Positions 50,503 through 60,802 are shown, counted from the first letter of the stretch. The stretch: 64,000 nt of DNA from Arthrobacter sp. Y-9 (GCF_029690065.1 NZ_CP121463.1:1798001-1862000), one strand, 5' to 3'. The notes: generated by a model not told the origin, from the letters alone. Numbers and translations: made by a program.

Positions 50503-51375
50503 TTACGGAATGCCTGCAGTCAGCGCTCGATCCAGAACAGAGAGCCACTGCGTCAAGGCGTCGAGATGCGCGTCGTGACCGCCGCCGGGTAGGTCGACCC
50601 GACGGGTGTCCGGGCGCCGTCTGATCATCTCGTCTTTTTCGCCGTCCGTGAACATCCCGTTCTCGGCGAAAATAGCGACGGTGGGTACCTTCAGTTGCTC
50701 CCACTCCTTCCAACGCGGCACATGGACGTGCTCAATGACACGCTGCATGACGTCCGCATCAAACCGTGGCCGCCATCCTGCCGAGATGGGTTCGAGGTCG
50801 GCGATCCAAGCGCGGGCCAGTTCCGAGCTTCCAAGCGCTTCCCGTGCGGTCTCCACATTCGGGAAGACTGGCGGCCAGCTCGCGAAGAATTGCCCGATCC
50901 GGACGGCTTCCGAGGGATTTTCATTGCCTCCAGGGTGGCCCTCGAGCATGATCAGGCGGTCGATGAGATCGGGTCTCGCGGCGGCCGTCAGGAATGCCGT
51001 ATGAGCACCCATGGACTGCCCTGCCACTACGACCGCCTGGCCAGGCGCCAGTTCCTCGATGACCGCGACGACGTCCTGCGCGAACGCATCGCGCGTCAGA
51101 TCCGCTGGCCTGCGGGTACTCAGGCCATGGCCCCGCTGATCGACTGCCAGCACGCGGAATCGGCCTTTCAAAGAAGCGGCCGTCGGCAGAAATTCACGGG
51201 CGCTCCCTGCAAGGCCGTGAAGCAGTATGAGTGTCGGGCCCTCTCCGCCCTGGTCAAAGAGGGAGATGATAGTGCCATCATTCCGGCGGATGGTCTTTCT
51301 GACAGCAGTCACGGGTTCAATTATCGTCAGTCCGTCATCGTTGGAGAGGCTGGCGACGACACAGCGCATTAGCAT
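50503..51375 (-). CDS. Alpha/beta hydrolase
   Basis: A protein of up to 290 residues with the alpha/beta-hydrolase fold. LILLHGLAGSAREFLP holds the oxyanion-hole HG, VDQRGHGLST follows, GQSMGAHTAF is the nucleophile elbow, and the C-terminal PGGGHDAHLD supplies the histidine. The substrate is unknown; epoxide hydrolases, esterases and haloalkane dehalogenases share this pattern. ATG 51375 is only eight bases from the divergent kinase start and lies in a shared palindrome. GTG 51312 would remove 21 residues and also fits the fold. Confidence 0.82.
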   Translation of the reverse strand: MLMRCVVASLSNDDGLTIIEPVTAVRKTIRRNDGTIISLFDQGGEGPTLILLHGLAGSAREFLPTAASLKGRFRVLAVDQRGHGLSTRRPADLTRDAFAQDVVAVIEELAPGQAVVVAGQSMGAHTAFLTAAARPDLIDRLIMLEGHPGGNENPSEAVRIGQFFASWPPVFPNVETAREALGSSELARAWIADLEPISAGWRPRFDADVMQRVIEHVHVPRWKEWEQLKVPTVAIFAENGMFTDGEKDEMIRRRPDTRRVDLPGGGHDAHLDALTQWLSVLDRALTAGIP

Positions 51376-51386
51376 GAGGCCTCATG
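51373..51386. promoter_or_regulatory. Palindrome containing both divergent start codons
   Basis: CATGAGGCCTCATG is a perfect 14-base palindrome. On each strand it reads GAGG, four bases, ATG, so both the ribosome site and the start codon of each head-to-head gene lie in the same 14 bases. -10-like hexamers flank it (TAGCAT at 51370-51375 on plus, GATCAT on minus). Confidence 0.5.
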
Positions 51387-51908
51387 ATCGTGTGGATCAA
51401 TGGCACCCATGGAGCCGGCAAGACGACGACGGCGGCGCTGGTGCAGCAGCTCATCCCGGGATCTCGGGTATTCGACGCCGAAAAGGTCGGCGAGACGCTC
51501 ATGGACATCTCCCCCGGCCTCCCCGCCACGGACAACTTCCAGCACTGGCCCCCGTGGCGATCGCTCGTGGTGGAGACGGCCCGTGAGGTGCTCGAATACA
51601 CGGGCGGCACGTTGATCATCCCGATGACGGTGCTCGTCGAGGCGTACTGGCGCGAGATCAGCTCTGGTCTGGCCGGGTATGGCATCCCGGTGAAGCACGT
51701 CGTGCTCCACGCCGATACGGGCACGCTCCGGTCACGCATCGCGGGCGACCTGGTTCTGGGGCCCAACTCGCCGTTCCGGCTGAAGCACCTGGAACCGTAC
51801 GCCCAAGCCGCCGGCACGTGGCTCCCTCGGGTGGCTGAACTCGTCGACACCACCCACCTCACACCGTCCGAGACGGCGCGCAGGGTCGTGGACGCGGCAG
51901 GTCGGTGA
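51384..51908 (+). CDS. TmrB-like P-loop kinase/ATPase
   Basis: A 174-residue P-loop protein. MIVWINGTHGAGKTTTA holds Walker A (GTHGAGKT, residues 7-14). VFDAEKVGETLMDISPG, IIPMTVLVEAYWREI and the arginine-rich lid region LRSRIAGDLVLGPNSPFR resemble the TmrB tunicamycin-resistance/shikimate-kinase-like group. TmrB binds ATP and tunicamycin in Bacillus subtilis; whether this protein does so is not shown. It begins at the palindrome shared with the divergent hydrolase and ends before a bidirectional terminator. Confidence 0.75.
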   Translation: MIVWINGTHGAGKTTTAALVQQLIPGSRVFDAEKVGETLMDISPGLPATDNFQHWPPWRSLVVETAREVLEYTGGTLIIPMTVLVEAYWREISSGLAGYGIPVKHVVLHADTGTLRSRIAGDLVLGPNSPFRLKHLEPYAQAAGTWLPRVAELVDTTHLTPSETARRVVDAAGR

Positions 51909-51925
51909 GTCCACTGACGACAAAA

Positions 51926-51945
51926 GGCCGGTCATCCGACCGGCC
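51926..51945. terminator. Bidirectional terminator between the TmrB-like gene and tRNA-Leu(CAA)
   Basis: GGCCGGTC, ATCC loop, GACCGGCC. On the minus strand it is followed by TTTTG, a good U-run for the tRNA transcript. Confidence 0.85.
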
Positions 51946-51955
51946 CTTCATTCGG

Positions 51956-52037
51956 TGCCCGAGGTGGGACTCGAACCCACACACCTTTCGATACCGCATT
52001 TTGAGTGCGGCGCGTCTGCCAATTCCGCCACTCGGGC
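51956..52037 (-). tRNA. tRNA-Leu (anticodon CAA)
   Basis: Acceptor GCCCGAG/CTCGGGC, discriminator A, D-arm GTGGCGGAATTGGCAGACGC, anticodon stem CCGCA/TGCGG with loop CTCAAAA (anticodon CAA), a long type II variable arm and T-arm GTGGGTTCGAGTCCCAC. It reads UUG codons. The full CCA is not encoded (ACCG follows). Confidence 0.97.
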
Positions 52038-52085
52038 AGGCACCGAAACGGTCCGCGACATCACGCGGGCCGCATACGCGTGATA

Positions 52086-52116
52086 ACTCTACATGGCGAT
52101 AGGCTAAGAGCGTCAA
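52086..52116 (-). promoter_or_regulatory. Promoter of tRNA-Leu(CAA)
   Basis: Minus strand TTGACG (52116-52111), 19-base spacer, TAGAGT (52091-52086), about 48 bases before the tRNA 5' end. The spacer is longer than ideal. Confidence 0.55.
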
Positions 52117-52194
52117 ATTGCCCATCAGGGCCACTGGCAACGGCGCCATAGACCTGACACTGTTGTCCCCGTTCCCCTCGTTAAAGGAGACCCT

Positions 52195-52809
52195 GTGAGC
52201 GAATCCCCTGCCCAGGACACCACTGAAACCACCACCGGCCCCGCCAAGCGCATCGTGGTCGCCGAGGATGAGACCCTCATCCGCCTCGACATCATCGAGA
52301 TCCTCCGCGGTGAAGGCTACGACGTCGTCGCCGAAGCCGACAACGGCCAGCGCGCCGTCGAGCTCGCCGAAGAGCACAAGCCGGATCTGGTGATCATGGA
52401 CGTCAAGATGCCCGTCATGGACGGCATCAGCGCCGCCGAGCAGATCGCGAAGGCCCGGATCGCCCCCGTCGTGCTCCTGACCGCTTTCAGCCAGAAGGAA
52501 CTCGTCGAGCGCGCCCGCGAGGCCGGCGCCATGGCCTACGTGGTCAAGCCCTTCACCCCGGCGGACCTGATCCCGGCCATCGAGATCGCGCTGTCCCGCC
52601 ACGAGGAGATCAAGGCCCTCGAGAAGGAGGTGGTGGACCTCAAGGAGCAGTTCGCCACCCGCAAGCTCGTGGAGCGCGCCAAGAGCCTCCTCACCACCAA
52701 GATGGGCCTCTCCGAGCCCGAGGCCTTCCGCTGGATCCAGAAGACCTCCATGGACCGCCGCCTCAGCATGCGCGAAGTCGCGGAGACCATCATCAACCAG
52801 GTGAACTGA
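52195..52809 (+). CDS. pdtaR: ANTAR-domain response regulator (PdtaR-like)
   Basis: A 204-residue protein: an N-terminal receiver domain (IVVAEDETLIRLDI; phosphoacceptor Asp69 in IMDVKMPVMDG; Lys in YVVKPFTPADL), then a coiled-coil linker. A C-terminal ANTAR RNA-binding domain follows (LKEQFATRKLVERAKSLLTTKMGLSEPEAFRWIQK region, residues about 150-185). It resembles M. tuberculosis PdtaR (Rv1626), which is phosphorylated by PdtaS and acts as an antiterminator; the kinase gene is not in this window. GTG 52195 follows AAAGGAGA. Confidence 0.92.
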   Translation: MSESPAQDTTETTTGPAKRIVVAEDETLIRLDIIEILRGEGYDVVAEADNGQRAVELAEEHKPDLVIMDVKMPVMDGISAAEQIAKARIAPVVLLTAFSQKELVERAREAGAMAYVVKPFTPADLIPAIEIALSRHEEIKALEKEVVDLKEQFATRKLVERAKSLLTTKMGLSEPEAFRWIQKTSMDRRLSMREVAETIINQVN

Positions 52810-52828
52810 GCTCCCGCTCAGTCAGCCG

Positions 52829-52873
52829 ACGACGACGGCGGCGCACCCACTCCGGGTGCGCCGCCGTCGTCGT
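52829..52873. terminator. Terminator after pdtaR
   Basis: A perfect 20-bp stem with an ACTCC loop, 20 bases after the pdtaR stop, followed by TCTC. Confidence 0.88.
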
Positions 52874-52934
52874 TCTCTCACCGCTGCTGTGCGCACCGCG
52901 GCTGCCGAGTCCGCAGGAGAGCCCCCCGGGAACG

Positions 52935-52970
52935 CCCGAGAGGGCGGCCCATCCGGACCGCCCCCTCGGG
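52935..52970 (-). terminator. Terminator after pyk
   Basis: CCCGAG/CTCGGG and GGGCGG/CCGCCC arms with one mismatch and a 10-base loop, 16 bases beyond the pyk stop on the minus strand. Confidence 0.75.
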
Positions 52971-52985
52971 GAACGCAGCGAGACG

Positions 52986-54479
52986 CTACTTCTTTTTCTT
53001 CTTCTTGGCGGGCCAGGGGCCGATCGGCTCCCGGCGGCCCTCCTGGCCGGCGCGGCCGGTGTCGGCCAGGTCGCCCACCTTGTGGACCTTGATGGAGTTG
53101 GTGGAGCCGGCCTGTCCGGGAGGCGAACCGGCGGCGATCACCACGAGGTCGTCGTCCTGGACCAGTTCCAGATCCGTCAGGAAGGTGTCCACCTGGGCCG
53201 TCATGGCGTCGGTGTGGTTCACCATGGGGACCTGGATCGGCTGGATGCCCCAGGTCAGGGCCAGGAAGTTGCGGACCTGGTCCACCGGGGTGAACGCGAA
53301 GATCGGCTTCTTCGGGCGCAGACGGGACAGGCGGCGGGCCGAGTCACCGGACTGCGTGAAGGTGCAGATGTACTTGGCGTCGAGCTGGTCGGCGATCTCC
53401 ACGGCGGCCAGGGTGATGGCGCCGCCACGGGTCTTCGGCTTGGAACCGAGGGCCGGAACGAGATCCAGAGCCTTCTCCTCGGTGTACTCGATGATGCGGG
53501 CCATGGTCTTGACCGTCTCGATCGCGTACTTGCCCACGCTGGTCTCACCGGAGAGCATGACGGCGTCGGCGCCATCCAGCACGGCATTGGCGCAGTCGGA
53601 GGCCTCAGCACGGGTGGGGCGGGGGTTCTCGATCATGGACTCGAGCACCTGGGTGGCCACGATGACCGGCTTGGCCCAGCGACGGGCTTCGGCGATGGCC
53701 TTCTTCTGGACGACCGGCACCTCTTCGAGGGGCAGCTCGACGCCGAGGTCGCCACGGGCCACCATGATCGCGTCGAATGCGTCCACGATGTCGTGCAGCT
53801 GGTCCACGGCCTGCGGCTTCTCGATCTTGGCGATGACCGGGATCTTCCGGCCTTCCTCGTCCATGATCTCGTGGACACGGGTGATGTCCGTGGCATCGCG
53901 CACGAAGGACAATGCGATCATGTCGACGCCGCGCTGCAGCGCCCAGCGGAGATCGGTCTCGTCCTTCTCGCTCAGGGCGGGGACGTTGACGGCGACACCG
54001 GGCAGGTTGATGCCCTTGTTGTTGGACACGTAGCCCGGCACGGTGACCTCGGCGACGACCTTGACCTCGTCGACGCTCACGGCGCGCAGGGCGACCTTGC
54101 CGTCGTCGATCAGGAGGGTGTCACCGGGACGGACGTCCTCGGTGAGGCTCTTGAGCGTGGTGGAGCAGATCTCCTTGGTGCCCGGCACGTTCTCCGTGGT
54201 GATGGTGAACTGGTCCCCCACCTCCAGGAAGTGCTTCTCATCGTTGACGAACTTGCCCAGACGGATCTTGGGCCCCTGAAGGTCGGCCATGATGCCCACG
54301 GCCACACCGAGCATCGACGAAGCCTTGCGGATGTTCTCGTAGTTGACATCGTGCATGGAGTGATCGCCGTGGCTCATGTTCAGGCGGGCCACATTCATGC
54401 CCGCCTGGATGACCTCGAGGGCCTTCTCATAGGTGCCCAGGGCGGGGCCGAAAGTGGCCACAATCTTTGCGCGTCTCAT
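52986..54479 (-). CDS. pyk: Pyruvate kinase
   Basis: A 497-residue glycolytic enzyme converting phosphoenolpyruvate and ADP to pyruvate and ATP. Conserved elements are MRRAKIVATFGPA, ARLNMSHGDH, ADLQGPKIRLG, the active-site block VIAKIEKPQAVDQLHDIV, MVARGDLGVE and LDGADAVMLSGETSVGKY. The C-terminal allosteric domain is complete. Beyond the usual end (SIKVHKVGD) is a 25-residue tail that finishes in six lysines (WPAKKKKKK), which is unusual. The ribosome site before ATG 54479 is weak (AGGT). Confidence 0.96.
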   Translation of the reverse strand: MRRAKIVATFGPALGTYEKALEVIQAGMNVARLNMSHGDHSMHDVNYENIRKASSMLGVAVGIMADLQGPKIRLGKFVNDEKHFLEVGDQFTITTENVPGTKEICSTTLKSLTEDVRPGDTLLIDDGKVALRAVSVDEVKVVAEVTVPGYVSNNKGINLPGVAVNVPALSEKDETDLRWALQRGVDMIALSFVRDATDITRVHEIMDEEGRKIPVIAKIEKPQAVDQLHDIVDAFDAIMVARGDLGVELPLEEVPVVQKKAIAEARRWAKPVIVATQVLESMIENPRPTRAEASDCANAVLDGADAVMLSGETSVGKYAIETVKTMARIIEYTEEKALDLVPALGSKPKTRGGAITLAAVEIADQLDAKYICTFTQSGDSARRLSRLRPKKPIFAFTPVDQVRNFLALTWGIQPIQVPMVNHTDAMTAQVDTFLTDLELVQDDDLVVIAAGSPPGQAGSTNSIKVHKVGDLADTGRAGQEGRREPIGPWPAKKKKKK

Positions 54480-54550
54480 ATACCTAACCTAGTTCATTGC
54501 TTTTTACGGAAGGTTGACTTCTGCTGAAAATCTCGTGCAGGCCTTTGGGC

Positions 54551-56008
54551 CTAGAGCAGCGAGATGGCTCGATCTGTGGGCGCCACGGGAGCCGGGAGGA
54601 TGGTGCTCCCGGTCAGGAACCGGTCCACCGATGCCGCGCACGCACGGCCCTCGGCGATCGCCCACACGATCAGTGACTGGCCACGGCCTGCGTCGCCGGC
54701 AACGAAGACGCCTTCCGTGCTGGTCATGTACTCGGCGTCGCGGCTGACATTGCCGCGGCCGTCGAACTCCGCCTTGATCTGCTCGGTGATCCCGGCCGGC
54801 TCCGCGCCGGTGAATCCGAGGGCGAGGAAGACCAGGTCGGCCGGGATGATCCGCTCGGTGCCGGCCTTGGGAAGGCGCTTGCCGTCCACGAACTCGGTCT
54901 CCGCGACCTTGATGCCGGTGAGCTGACCGTTCTCCCCCACGAATTCGACGGTGGACGCGAGGTAGGTGCGTTCACCGCCCTCCTCATGGGCACTGGCCAC
55001 TTCGAAAAGGGTCGGGAACAGCGGCCACGGCTGGTGAGCGGGGCGCTCGGCCGGGGGCTGCTTGCCGATCGCGAGCGTCGTCACCGACGCCGCCTGCTGG
55101 CGGTGCGCGGTTCCGATGCAGTCGGCGCCGGTGTCACCGCCGCCGAGGATGACCACGTGCTTGCCGCGGGCGTCGATGTGGTTCTCCGGCTCCTCCCCCG
55201 CGACCACGCGGTTGGACGGCACCAGGTAGTCCATGGCGTAGTGCACGCCGGACAGCTCGCGGCCGGGGATCGGGAGATCACGGGGCGCGGTGGCGCCGGT
55301 GGTGACCACGACGGCGTCGTAACGCCGGCGCAGCTGCTCCCACGTGACGTCGACGCCCACGTTGACGCCCGGACGGAAGCGGGTGCCCTCAGCCTTCATC
55401 TGCTCCAAACGGCGGTCCAGGTGGTCCTTCTCCATCTTGAAGTCCGGGATGCCGTACCGCAGCAGGCCGCCGATCTTGTCGTCCCGCTCGTACACGGCCA
55501 CGGTGTGGCCCACCCGGGTGAGCTGCTGCGCGACGGCGAGGCCGGCCGGGCCGGAACCGACCACGGCCACGGTCTTGCCCGTCAGACGGGTCGGCGGCAG
55601 GGGCGTGACCCAGCCTTCCTCGAAGGCCTGGTCGATGATCGAGACCTCGACCTGCTTGATCGTCACCGCAGGCTGGTTGATGCCCAGCACGCAGGACGAC
55701 TCGCAAGGCGCCGGGCACAGCCGACCGGTGAACTCCGGGAAGTTGTTGGTGGCGTGCAGACGTTCGATGGCCTCCTGGCCACGGTCACGCCACACGAGGT
55801 CGTTCCATTCGGGAATGAGGTTGCCCAGAGGACAGCCCTGGTGACAGAACGGCACGCCACAGTCCATGCACCGGCCGGCCTGGCTCTTCAGGACGCCCTT
55901 CTCCTGCGCCTCGTACACTTCCTTCCAGTCCATGATGCGGACCGGAACGGGGCGGCGAGGCTGGGTCTCGCGTTCGCGGACCTTCAAAAAGCCACGGGGA
56001 TCAGCCAC
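54551..56008 (-). CDS. gltD: Glutamate synthase (NADPH) small subunit
   Basis: A 485-residue flavoprotein that feeds electrons from NADPH to the large subunit. The N-terminal domain has the cysteine sets [17 protein letters not shown] and [12 protein letters not shown] for two [4Fe-4S] clusters. The FAD motif is [15 protein letters not shown] and the NADPH motif is [35 protein letters not shown] is the C-terminal FAD-binding signature. Its ATG overlaps the gltB stop by eight bases, so it is translationally coupled. Its stop is about 70 bases from the pyk start. Confidence 0.96.
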   Translation of the reverse strand: MADPRGFLKVRERETQPRRPVPVRIMDWKEVYEAQEKGVLKSQAGRCMDCGVPFCHQGCPLGNLIPEWNDLVWRDRGQEAIERLHATNNFPEFTGRLCPAPCESSCVLGINQPAVTIKQVEVSIIDQAFEEGWVTPLPPTRLTGKTVAVVGSGPAGLAVAQQLTRVGHTVAVYERDDKIGGLLRYGIPDFKMEKDHLDRRLEQMKAEGTRFRPGVNVGVDVTWEQLRRRYDAVVVTTGATAPRDLPIPGRELSGVHYAMDYLVPSNRVVAGEEPENHIDARGKHVVILGGGDTGADCIGTAHRQQAASVTTLAIGKQPPAERPAHQPWPLFPTLFEVASAHEEGGERTYLASTVEFVGENGQLTGIKVAETEFVDGKRLPKAGTERIIPADLVFLALGFTGAEPAGITEQIKAEFDGRGNVSRDAEYMTSTEGVFVAGDAGRGQSLIVWAIAEGRACAASVDRFLTGSTILPAPVAPTDRAISLL

Positions 56009-59000
56009 CGGTTACCTCCAAAATACGGGACCAGACCTCTTCGCCATCCGGGTCGAGACCCTCTTCGAGGGCGTCCAGTCGAGTCTGCAGTACGGCCGCG
56101 TAGTCGCGGGGCAGGACCTTGGTCACCCGTGCGGCCGTGTCGTCAAAGTTCTCCAGCAGGCGTGCGGCCAGCTGGGATCCGGTCTCCTCCGCGTGACGCT
56201 TGAGCAGGCCGTGCACGATGTCACGGTCCTCGGCGTCCAGCTCCAAGAGCTTGAGTTCGCCGTTCTCCAGCGCATCCTTGTTGACCTTCTCCGGGCGAAG
56301 GTCCAGCACGTAGGCCGTGCCGCCGGACATGCCGGCGCCGAAGTTACGGCCGGTGCGTCCCAGGATCAGCGTCTGACCGCCGGTCATGTACTCGCAGCCG
56401 TGGTCGCCGATCCCTTCGACCACCGCGGTGGCGCCGGAGTTGCGCACCAGGAAGCGTTCGCCGACCTGACCACGCAGGTAGATCTCGCCGCTCGTGGCGC
56501 CGTAGCCGATCACGTTGCCCGCGATCACGTTCCGCTCCGCCGGGAAGACGTTCTGGCGGTCCGGTCGGACGATGATGCGGCCGCCGGACAGGCCCTTGCC
56601 GACGTAGTCGTTCGAGTCGCCGTCGAGCCGGAGCGTGATGCCGGCCGGCAGGAAGGCGCCGAGCGACTGACCCGCCGTGCCCGTCAGGGTGATGTCGATC
56701 GTGTCCGGGGCGAGGGTGTCCACCCCGAACGTCTTGGTGACCACGTGGCCCAGCATCGTGCCCACCGAACGGTCCGTGTTGACCACGCCGAGCGTGATCT
56801 TGACGGGCTCGCGGCGTTCCAGGGCGTCCGCCGAGAGACGGATGAGCTGCTGGTCGAAATGCTGGTCCAGCTCGTGGTTCTGCCCGGTGGTGTTGCGCAG
56901 CGGGGCGTCCTCGTCGAAGTCCAGCCCGTTCAGGATCGGATCGAGATCCAGACCGGAGGCCTTCCAGTGGGTGATCGCCGCTTCCTTGTCCAGGTACTCG
57001 GAGTGCCCGATCGCCTCGTCGAGGGTCCGGAAGCCGAGCTCGGCGAGGATCTCACGCACCTCCTCCGCCAGGAACTCGAAGAAGTTCACCACGAACTCCG
57101 GCTTGCCCGTGAAGCGGGACCGCAGCTCGGGGTTCTGGGTCGCGACACCCACGGGGCAGGTGTCGAGGTGACAGACGCGCATCATGATGCAGCCGGACAC
57201 CACCAGCGGCGCCGTGGCGAAGCCGTATTCCTCGGCGCCCAGGAGTGCCGCGATGACCACGTCACGTCCGGTCTTGAGCTGACCGTCCACCTGGACGACC
57301 ACGCGCTCACGCAGGTTGTTCAGCATGAGGGTCTGCTGGGTCTCGGCCAGGCCGAGCTCCCACGGCACACCCGCGTGCTTGAGCGAGTTGAGCGGCGAGG
57401 CGCCCGTGCCGCCGTCGTGTCCGGAGACCAGCACGACGTCGGCCTTCGCCTTGGTCACGCCGGACGCCACGGTGCCGATGCCGACCTCGGAGACCAGCTT
57501 CACGTGGACGCGGGCGGACGGGTTCGACCGCTTGGCGTCGTAGATCAGCTGTGCGAGGTCCTCGATCGAGTAGATGTCGTGGTGCGGCGGCGGGGAGATG
57601 AGCCCGACGCCGGGCGTCGAGTGCCGCGTGCGGGCCACCCAGGGGTACACCTTCTGGGCCATGAGCTGTCCGCCCTCACCCGGCTTGGCGCCCTGGGCCA
57701 TCTTGATCTGGATGTCGTCGGCGTTGCTCAGGTACAGGCTCGTGACGCCGAAACGACCGGATGCGATCTGCTTGATCGCGGAGCGGCGCTCGGGATCCAG
57801 CAGACGGTCCACATCCTCGCCGCCCTCACCCGTGTTGGACTTGGCGCCCAGACGGTTCATGGCGATGGCGAGCGTCTCGTGGGCTTCCTTGGAGATGGAG
57901 CCGTAGCTCATGGCGCCGGTGGAGAAACGCTTGACGATCGAGGAGACCGGCTCGACCTCTTCGAGCGGCACGGACGGGCGCAGGCCCTCCTTGAACTTCA
58001 GGAGACCGCGGAGCGTCATGAGCTTGCCCGACTGGTCGTCGATGCCGCGCGTGTACTCCTTGAAGATGTCATAGCGGCGCTCCCGCGTGGAGTGCTGCAG
58101 CCGGAACACCGTCTCCGGGTTGAACAGGTGCGGTTCGCCGTCGCGGCGCCACTGGTACTCGCCGCCGCCGTTGAGCGGGCTGTGCGGGAGCTCGATGCCC
58201 TCTTCCGGGTAGGCGAACCGGTGGCGCGTGAGCACTTCCTGAGCGATCACGTCCAGGCCCACTCCACCCAGCTGCGAGTGGGTGCCGGAGAAGAACTCGT
58301 CGACGAGGTCCTGCGAGAGACCCAGGGCCTCGAAGGTCTGCGCGCCGCAGTAGGATGCCACGGTGGAGATGCCCATCTTGGACATGATCTTCAGGACGCC
58401 CTTGCCGAGACCCTTGATCAGGTTGTAGACGCCGGTCTCCGGGGTGACGCCGCGCAGTTCGCCGGTGCGGATCAGCTCTTCGACGCTCTCCATGGCGAGG
58501 TACGGGTTGACCGCGGAGGCGCCGTAACCGATCAGCACCGCCACATGGTGGACCTCACGGACGTCGCCGGCCTCGACCAGCAGGGCCGTCTTGGTGCGGT
58601 TCGCGCTGCGCAGCAGGTGGTGGTGCACGGCGGACAGCAGCAGGAGCGACGGGATCGGCGCCCACTGGGCGTTCGAGTCACGGTCCGAGAGCACCACGTA
58701 CTGGACGCCACGGTTGATCGCGCTGGAGATCTGCTCGCAGATCTCCTTGATGCGCGTGCGGAGGGCCTGCTCACCGCCCTCGGGACGGTACAGGCCGCGG
58801 ACCTTGATGGCCACGCGGTCGCCGTCGGCGTTCTCCATGTTCGCGATCTTCGAGAGCTGATCGTTGTTGATCACGGGGTACGGCAGGGCGATCTGCGGCT
58901 GACGGATCAGCCCGGTGTCCAGCATGTTGCCATTGGGCCCGACGGCGCAGCGCATAGAGGTCACGAGCTCTTCGCGGATGGCATCCAGCGGAGGGTTGGT

Positions 59001-60617
59001 CACCTGGGCGAACGACTGCACGAAGTAGTCGAACAGGACGCGGGGACGCTCGGAGAGCACGGCCACCGGGGTGTCGGAGCCCATCGCGCCGAGGGGCTCG
59101 GCACCCGTGCGGGCCATGGGCCCGAGGAGGATCTTCAGTTCCTCCGTGGTGTAGCCGAAGGTCCGCTGACGGATGTTGACCGAGGCAGGGGTGTGGACCA
59201 CGTGCTCGCGCTCGGGGAGGTCGTCCAGCTTGACGAGGTTCTGCTCCACCCATTCGGCCCACGGGTTGGAGGCGGCGATCTCCGCCTTGACCTCCTCATC
59301 GGCGATGATGCGCCCTTCGCCGGTGTCGACCAGGAACATCTTGCCCGGGGAGACGCGGCCCTTCTTGACCACCTTCGCCGGCTCGATGTCCAGAACGCCC
59401 ACCTCGGAGGCGAAGACGATCATGCCGTCCTCGGTGATCCAGTACCGGCCCGGACGCAGGCCGTTGCGGTCCAGCGTCGCGCCGACGAGGTTGCCGTCGG
59501 TGAAGGACACCGCGGCGGGGCCGTCCCACGGCTCCATGAGCATGGAGTGGTACTCGTAGAACGCACGGCGGGCCGGGTCCATGGCGGTGTGGTTCTCCCA
59601 CGCCTCCGGGATCATCATCATGATCGCGTGGCTGATGGGGCGGCCGGACAGCCAGAGGAGCTCGGCGACCTCGTCGAAGGATGCGGAGTCGGAGGCGCCC
59701 GGGGTGCAGATCGGGTAGAGATCCTCCGGGGAGTTCCCGAGCAGCGGGCTGGCGAGCTGCGACTGGCGGGCGCGCATCCAGTTCCGGTTGCCCTTCACGG
59801 TGTTGATCTCACCGTTGTGGGCGATCGTCCGGAACGGCTGTGCGAGCGGCCAGGACGGGAAGGTGTTGGTCGAGAAGCGCGAGTGGACGATCGCGAGCTT
59901 GCTCTTGAACCGGGTGTCCGAGAGGTCCGGGTAGAACGGCTCGAGCTGGGCCGTGGTGAGCATGCCCTTGTAGACGATCGTGCGGCTCGAGAGCGACGGG
60001 AAGTAGACACCGAAGCGGTTCTGAGCACGCTTGCGGATGCGCCAGACGCGGCGGTCCAGCTCGTCCCGGCTCAGCTCAGCGCCGTCGGGCGCCGCGAAGA
60101 AGGGCTGCGCGAAGAACGGCATGCAGGCGCGGGCCATGGATCCGACCAGCTCCGCGCGGATGGGGACCTCGCGCCAGCCGATGACCGACAGGCCTTCCTC
60201 GCCGGCCAGGCCCTCGATGCCCTGACGGGCGGCGTCGGCCTCGCCGGGGACCGCGGGAAGGAAGGCGGTGCCGACGGCGTACTGCCCCTGGGCGGGCAGT
60301 TCGAAGTCGAGGACCGCGCGGAAGAACTCGTCCGGGATCTGCGTCAGCAGGCCGGCACCGTCGCCGGTTCCCTCGTCCGCGCCGACGGCGCCTCGGTGTT
60401 CCAGGCTGCGCAGTGCATGAAGGGCGTTGGCGACGATGTCGTAGCCCGGCTCACCCCGCAGGGTGGCGATGATGGCGAGGCCACAGGCGTCCTTCTCCTC
60501 CTCGGGGCGGTAAAGCCCCGAGGCGGCAGGCTGAGCCGCGAACCGCACGAAAGGGTTCTCCGGCTGCCCGGGGGCTGCCGGATCCACTTCGGGTGCGTGG
60601 TGCCGCGTATGAGTCAT
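56001..60617 (-). CDS. gltB: Glutamate synthase large subunit
   Basis: A 1538-residue enzyme making two glutamates from glutamine and 2-oxoglutarate. The N-terminal amidotransferase domain has its catalytic cysteine at Cys45 (KDACGLAII), so a 44-residue propeptide should be removed. The FMN/2-oxoglutarate synthase domain includes [25 protein letters not shown] (around residue 1000) and [32 protein letters not shown] carries the [3Fe-4S] cysteines. A C-terminal beta-helix domain is rich in [11 protein letters not shown]-like turns. It is followed by gltD with an eight-base overlap. Paired direct repeats lie by its -10 box. Confidence 0.97.
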   Translation of the reverse strand: MTHTRHHAPEVDPAAPGQPENPFVRFAAQPAASGLYRPEEEKDACGLAIIATLRGEPGYDIVANALHALRSLEHRGAVGADEGTGDGAGLLTQIPDEFFRAVLDFELPAQGQYAVGTAFLPAVPGEADAARQGIEGLAGEEGLSVIGWREVPIRAELVGSMARACMPFFAQPFFAAPDGAELSRDELDRRVWRIRKRAQNRFGVYFPSLSSRTIVYKGMLTTAQLEPFYPDLSDTRFKSKLAIVHSRFSTNTFPSWPLAQPFRTIAHNGEINTVKGNRNWMRARQSQLASPLLGNSPEDLYPICTPGASDSASFDEVAELLWLSGRPISHAIMMMIPEAWENHTAMDPARRAFYEYHSMLMEPWDGPAAVSFTDGNLVGATLDRNGLRPGRYWITEDGMIVFASEVGVLDIEPAKVVKKGRVSPGKMFLVDTGEGRIIADEEVKAEIAASNPWAEWVEQNLVKLDDLPEREHVVHTPASVNIRQRTFGYTTEELKILLGPMARTGAEPLGAMGSDTPVAVLSERPRVLFDYFVQSFAQVTNPPLDAIREELVTSMRCAVGPNGNMLDTGLIRQPQIALPYPVINNDQLSKIANMENADGDRVAIKVRGLYRPEGGEQALRTRIKEICEQISSAINRGVQYVVLSDRDSNAQWAPIPSLLLLSAVHHHLLRSANRTKTALLVEAGDVREVHHVAVLIGYGASAVNPYLAMESVEELIRTGELRGVTPETGVYNLIKGLGKGVLKIMSKMGISTVASYCGAQTFEALGLSQDLVDEFFSGTHSQLGGVGLDVIAQEVLTRHRFAYPEEGIELPHSPLNGGGEYQWRRDGEPHLFNPETVFRLQHSTRERRYDIFKEYTRGIDDQSGKLMTLRGLLKFKEGLRPSVPLEEVEPVSSIVKRFSTGAMSYGSISKEAHETLAIAMNRLGAKSNTGEGGEDVDRLLDPERRSAIKQIASGRFGVTSLYLSNADDIQIKMAQGAKPGEGGQLMAQKVYPWVARTRHSTPGVGLISPPPHHDIYSIEDLAQLIYDAKRSNPSARVHVKLVSEVGIGTVASGVTKAKADVVLVSGHDGGTGASPLNSLKHAGVPWELGLAETQQTLMLNNLRERVVVQVDGQLKTGRDVVIAALLGAEEYGFATAPLVVSGCIMMRVCHLDTCPVGVATQNPELRSRFTGKPEFVVNFFEFLAEEVREILAELGFRTLDEAIGHSEYLDKEAAITHWKASGLDLDPILNGLDFDEDAPLRNTTGQNHELDQHFDQQLIRLSADALERREPVKITLGVVNTDRSVGTMLGHVVTKTFGVDTLAPDTIDITLTGTAGQSLGAFLPAGITLRLDGDSNDYVGKGLSGGRIIVRPDRQNVFPAERNVIAGNVIGYGATSGEIYLRGQVGERFLVRNSGATAVVEGIGDHGCEYMTGGQTLILGRTGRNFGAGMSGGTAYVLDLRPEKVNKDALENGELKLLELDAEDRDIVHGLLKRHAEETGSQLAARLLENFDDTAARVTKVLPRDYAAVLQTRLDALEEGLDPDGEEVWSRILEVTGG

Positions 60618-60721
60618 GACGGAGCGTCCTTCCTCCTGGTCGAGCTGGTGGAGGGGACAACATTGGCCCCAGTCGTTCGCGCGTCATTGTGACGAGCGCA
60701 ACAAGGCGATTGATACTAGCG

Positions 60722-60744
60722 ATTGTAGGTCACCAGCGGTCACC
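60722..60744 (-). promoter_or_regulatory. gltB promoter with two direct repeats
   Basis: Minus-strand TACAAT (60727-60722) is a good -10 box. Directly upstream are two copies of GGTGACC on the minus strand (60744-60738 and 60734-60728), one helical turn apart. No clear -35 hexamer follows, which would fit an activated or repressed promoter. TAGTAT at 60718-60713 is a second -10 candidate. Confidence 0.5.
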
Positions 60745-60768
60745 GAACGAATGGTTACACCCCTCGGA

Positions 60769-60802
60769 GGGGCGGCATCAGGCCGCCCCCGTCGTGACGG
60801 GG
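60769..60802 (-). terminator. Terminator region after lgt with two alternative hairpins
   Basis: GGGGCGGC/GCCGCCCC (60769-60789) and CCCCGTC/GACGGGG (60787-60802) share bases 60787-60789, so only one can form fully. They lie 18 bases beyond the lgt stop. Confidence 0.65.

Noticed and set aside
55866-60692. A 1608-codon open frame on the plus strand opposite gltB and gltD
   Set aside because: It is an antisense frame kept open by high third-position GC. It has no recognisable domain, and the minus strand encodes a complete glutamate synthase.
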